This document shows, in pieces, positions 20,928-21,199 of a DNA stretch of 21,199 nt (position 1 is the stretch's first letter; every line of letters starts with the position of its first letter). Under the pieces are notes generated by a model. That model saw nothing but the letters and a program-made list of their open reading frames with translations. It was not told the DNA's origin and did no database searches. The DNA comes from a virus: the IMG/VR virus record IMGVR_UViG_3300031339_001105, positions 1-21,199 of that record, one strand, 5' to 3'. A program made the position numbers and the translations under genes.

Positions 20928-21199
20928 CGGAAACCAGTGGCTCCCGGTGGCAAAAGCGACGGGCAGCGATCGCACGGCGGCGGGACGGGCGGGCCCGGCG
21001 GCGACGCCGACGCAACCCCCTGGCATGCTGCGGCCAGGATTGCGCAAAGTACAACTTTTGCCCTATTTGCGGCCGACCAATTGCCCACGACGGCCAGGAG
21101 CTGCGGGAGCTGCAGCGATTCCTGCGGCGCCAGGAGCACCAGAAAGATCGCCGAGCACGCCCGTCCCGCACCGCCTTGCAGCAAAAACGCGAGGCCTTG
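20903..21199 (+). CDS. Partial Cys-rich (zinc-ribbon-like) basic protein
   Basis: The reading frame from ATG 20903 is open through the last base (99 codons), so the gene is cut by the window end. It starts inside the last 25 bases of the preceding gene in another frame; GGAA at 20890-20893 is a weak ribosome binding site. The product is Arg-rich at the N-terminus (RRAAIARRRDGRARRRRRRN), then has a Cys cluster LACCGQDCAKYNFCPICGRPI fitting a small zinc ribbon, then a charged helical region (ELRELQRFLRRQEHQKD). Composition resembles the 12404-12904 zinc protein, with the basic and Cys parts in reverse order. Confidence 0.6.
   Translation, partial: MVRQTTTLAETSGSRWQKRRAAIARRRDGRARRRRRRNPLACCGQDCAKYNFCPICGRPIAHDGQELRELQRFLRRQEHQKDRRARPSRTALQQKREAL

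Overview
This window reads as a GC-rich long-tailed (siphovirus-like) phage or prophage. It contains the end of the head-tail joining module, the complete tail module, and then a cassette of glycan-modification genes. All the confident genes but one lie on the + strand, tightly packed with ATGA or TAATG overlaps. No contractile sheath gene lies between the tail terminator and the tail tube, which points to a non-contractile tail. A planctomycete-type (PVC) host is my best guess. It rests on a GYF_2 plus TM2-like membrane protein (15311-15973) and on very long polyserine linkers ending in Cys-rich domains; both are indirect evidence.

Layout. 2-2149: 3' part of a large repeat protein with two polyserine linkers. 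2183-5280: neck and connector genes (Ig-like small protein, gp6-like connector, small protein, head closure, small protein, HK97 gp10-like, tail terminator). 5294-5995: appendage-like protein with a polyserine tail. 6046-6477: tail tube. 6585-7528: tail assembly chaperone pair joined by a classic -1 ribosomal frameshift signal. 7531-9516: tape measure. 9532-12401: two tail-tip proteins, the second with a polyserine linker and a Cys-rich C-terminal domain. 12404-12904: zinc-binding small protein. 12951-13934: paralogue of the 5294 protein, also with a polyserine tail.

13959-20927 holds the putative glycan cassette: a DUF115/GT42-like protein, the GYF_2-TM2 protein, a terminator and probable new transcription start, a cupin, three GT-A-like glycosyltransferases (one interrupted by an intein) and an FkbM-type methyltransferase. 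The window ends in a partial Cys-rich, zinc-ribbon-like gene. Because the transferases sit beside four serine-rich putative virion proteins, one coherent but unproven reading is that the phage O-glycosylates its own serine-rich tail appendages.

The most striking object is the intein at 18312-19148. The + strand encodes an uninterrupted 279-residue intein inserted at the conserved C-terminal motif of a glycosyltransferase. The opposite strand of the same DNA encodes, over almost the whole intein, a 241-246-residue protein that looks like a helix-turn-helix plus Vsr/DUF559-like PD-(D/E)XK endonuclease. A candidate promoter for this antisense gene lies inside the intein's C-terminal splicing block. 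This looks like an intein whose homing endonuclease is encoded antisense to its own splicing domain, an arrangement I do not know to have been described.
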